64,000 bases of DNA from Apostichopus japonicus (taxonomy: Eukaryota; Echinodermata; Holothuroidea; Aspidochirotida; Stichopodidae), in assembly GCF_037975245.1 (NCBI RefSeq), contig NC_092569.1, forward strand, positions 19,399,501 to 19,463,500, given 5' to 3'. Below are positions 62,274 to 64,000 of the stretch, piece after piece. Each line of letters begins with the position of its first letter. Within the stretch, counting starts at the first letter, position 1. A program made the translations under genes and the position numbers. Below the pieces are notes generated by a model, which was not told where the DNA came from, did not search any database, and saw nothing but the letters and a program-made list of their open reading frames with translations.

Positions 62274-63612
62274 TCATCAGCCAACCCTCGACATACAAAT
62301 AGTATTGAACCTGTTACGAAACAGCCCGATTTTCTGATGCCATAGTACAGTTACATACGTGACATGTAGCCTCTGTACAGCTGCATAGGTTAGAAGATTT
62401 GTTAACCATAGTACCCTTCACAAACATTAAAGATATGAAAGAAAGATTGTGCTGATAAAAATTAATACGTTATAATTTATTTTCTAACTGATTGAGGTAA
62501 AGGCCTCAACCTTCACCAGACGTAAACCTTTGTTTTTATAATAGGGTGGGGGGGGGGGGGTGGAGCGTAGCTGCAGTGTGATCTAACCGTTTCATATCAA
62601 TTTAGGGGTAATGGGATCATCGGACCCATATTTTGTTTTTGTATTTAATCTTGAAAACTGTTGAGGCATATACTATAAATGCGGTCCACATCAGTAGCCC
62701 AATCAAATTTGCATAATGATACTTTGTGTGAGACGGTTAGAAAAAACCCAACCAAACCAGTTTTACCGACTGAAGATCGAAGGTGGTCCCCGCCCCCTTT
62801 GCGCACGCCACTGTCCTTCATTGCCCCTACTTGGTGGTGAGCCTCCCCGTTCAGTATACATTCGGAGGAAGCTCATGGTTTATACTTTAAAGAAGACTTT
62901 ATGATATTTGAGACGCCGCCGTCTGCTCCTCCCATCATACATGCAAACTAGGCTCGTTTGAAACACCGAAGGGGGATGCTACGTATAAAGACTAGTGACG
63001 TTCACAAGTACCTGAAAAGGGGGACATGGCTCAGTCAGGGACTTATAAAATCAGTGGGGAAAGATTCCGACCATTTCTTCATGTGCACCCCCCCCTCCCC
63101 TGCATAACGACCTCAAACAAATTCCATTACTTCTCATTACATGGTATTGTTTACTCAAGACAAGATATTTTAATTGGAACATATTTAAAAATCAGTTTTT
63201 ATGTTTAAAATATGAACTGGCAACTTCTTTACTTTAAAACTTCGAAGAAACAGTTCAATCTGACATACAATTGGCAGAAAACGTGAAACATCGAAAACCA
63301 TATTACGGTAATTGTTATTATTATAATTATAGTTATTCGCTATAAGATCCGGCTAATATTTTCCTCGTGTCTATACAATAGAATGGAACAAACCATTATA
63401 CTGTAGCTTTCAGTAACCATCATTAATTACATGCAAATTACCCTAAATGAAGGTCACAAGATGACAAATTCCATCCTTGCCGGTGACAAATGCTCTCTTG
63501 CTCCCCCGTACTTTTCTTCATTCCCACTAAAATGTTGCCAAAGTGTCCTTCACATCGATTTAGTTTGATTCAGTGTTTCATGGAGAATCAGCAAGAAACG
63601 ATTATTTTCAAA
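62274..63612. other. 5' flank of gene D
   Basis: To about 62440 the sequence follows the region behind gene A (matching about 16445-16565). From about 62445 (GATTGTGCTGATAAAA) it follows the 5' flank of gene A from about 2287. The junction is thus the block boundary that brings an A-type promoter next to gene C. A G-run lies at about 62547-62560. No gene seen apart from the repeats noted. Confidence 0.6.
62580..62810 (+). repeat. Interspersed repeat, copy 4 (upstream of gene D)
   Basis: TTTCATATCAATTTAGGGGT, TGAGGCATATACTATAAATG and GAAGGTGGTCC blocks in the same order and at the same position relative to exon 1 as upstream of gene A. Confidence 0.65.
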
Positions 63613-63696
63613 ATGTGGATTCCAAGAAAGCTACGATTTTTTATACAATTTTGTTTCTTCGTCCTGTCAAGAAATATTGTCTGTTTCCACGGAGAG
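63613..63696 (+). CDS. FREP gene D, exon 1 only (gene continues beyond the window)
   Basis: A 28-codon signal exon beginning MWIPRKLRFFIQFCFFVLSR, followed by GTGAGT. It differs from exon 1 of gene A at few sites and has the same phase 0. The following 300 bases match intron 1 of gene A closely. The later exons lie outside the window, so whether D is intact is unknown. Confidence 0.8.
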
Positions 63697-64000
63697 GTGA
63701 GTACTTTTTCAATTCTAATATTTCAGACTTTGTGGAATTTATTTTATTATAAATTGTGATTATTGTATAAATAATTTAACAGTAAGTTTTACCTATTTCA
63801 ATAAATTAAATGTTAAATATCATTTTACATACAATGTATAAAATAGTACTAACAATTTTCTTCGGTGAGGTAGATTTTAAATCCTGTTAGTTTTTCTGCC
63901 TTTAGTTGGATTTAAACTTTAACAAATTTCATTAACTATTCTTAACAGGCTTGCTAAAAAAAACAGACAAAAAACAAATGGGTTCCTAAAATTTAAATGT

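Noticed and set aside
1-64000. tRNA, rRNA, CRISPR array or bacterial-type operon
   Set aside because: No cloverleaf-like segment, conserved rRNA word, or regularly spaced palindromic repeat was seen; gene structure and repeats are those of an animal nuclear genome.

Overview
The window looks like AT-rich, intron-rich nuclear DNA of an invertebrate animal. Its main content is a tandem array of genes for secreted fibrinogen-related proteins (FREP-like). Each complete copy has eight exons with canonical GT/AG splice sites and identical phases. Fibrinogen-domain lectins of this general kind are best known from invertebrate deuterostomes, holothurians included, so an echinoderm (possibly a sea cucumber) is my guess; the species is inference, not shown by the sequence.

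Layout, all genes on the + strand. Gene A (3427-13390), gene B (21424-32656) and gene C (44511-54659) are complete, at 548, 547 and 551 residues. The signal-peptide exon of gene D starts at 63613 and the gene runs off the window. Between A and B, and again between B and C, lies the wreck of a further FREP copy (about 17582-20560 and about 36320-43610). In the first wreck, exon 7 is split by an old non-LTR retrotransposon tail, and the same tail sits in the second. The ancestral duplicated block was therefore probably 'gene plus dead gene'. The block behind gene C lacks the dead gene.

Predicted protein: signal peptide, a 15-residue linker exon, the N-terminal half only of a fibrinogen C-terminal domain (FBG), a Cys-rich TIL-like module, a VWC/EGF-like module, and then a full-length FBG domain. 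The second FBG has lost both cysteines of the usual C-terminal disulfide in all three copies. The last exon varies strongly between copies just after the conserved AWWY motif. A and D carry one signal exon (MWIPRKL type) and B and C an unrelated one (MDCFLV/MDCLLV type), although the rest of intron 1 is homologous.

Mobile DNA inserted into individual units includes: a 5'-truncated RTE-like element in intron 2 of B, with a 10-bp target duplication and an empty site in C; a nearly full-length but broken CR1-like element on the minus strand downstream of C (57736-62273), with PHD-like and esterase-like ORF1 parts and a 203-bp tandem repeat at its 5' end; and a 5.9-kb element with terminal inverted repeats (36926-42816). 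The last contains a 2-kb MITE-like element, which contains a 434-bp MITE-like element, and it carries two phase-compatible minus-strand exons of an unidentified gene. Other repeats are a 15-bp minisatellite private to intron 2 of C, a perfect 94-bp tandem duplication in intron 7 of A, degenerate CCTAAC-containing repeats downstream of each gene, and several (AT)n tracts. I saw no tRNA, rRNA or CRISPR structures. All homology statements between units come from reading by eye.
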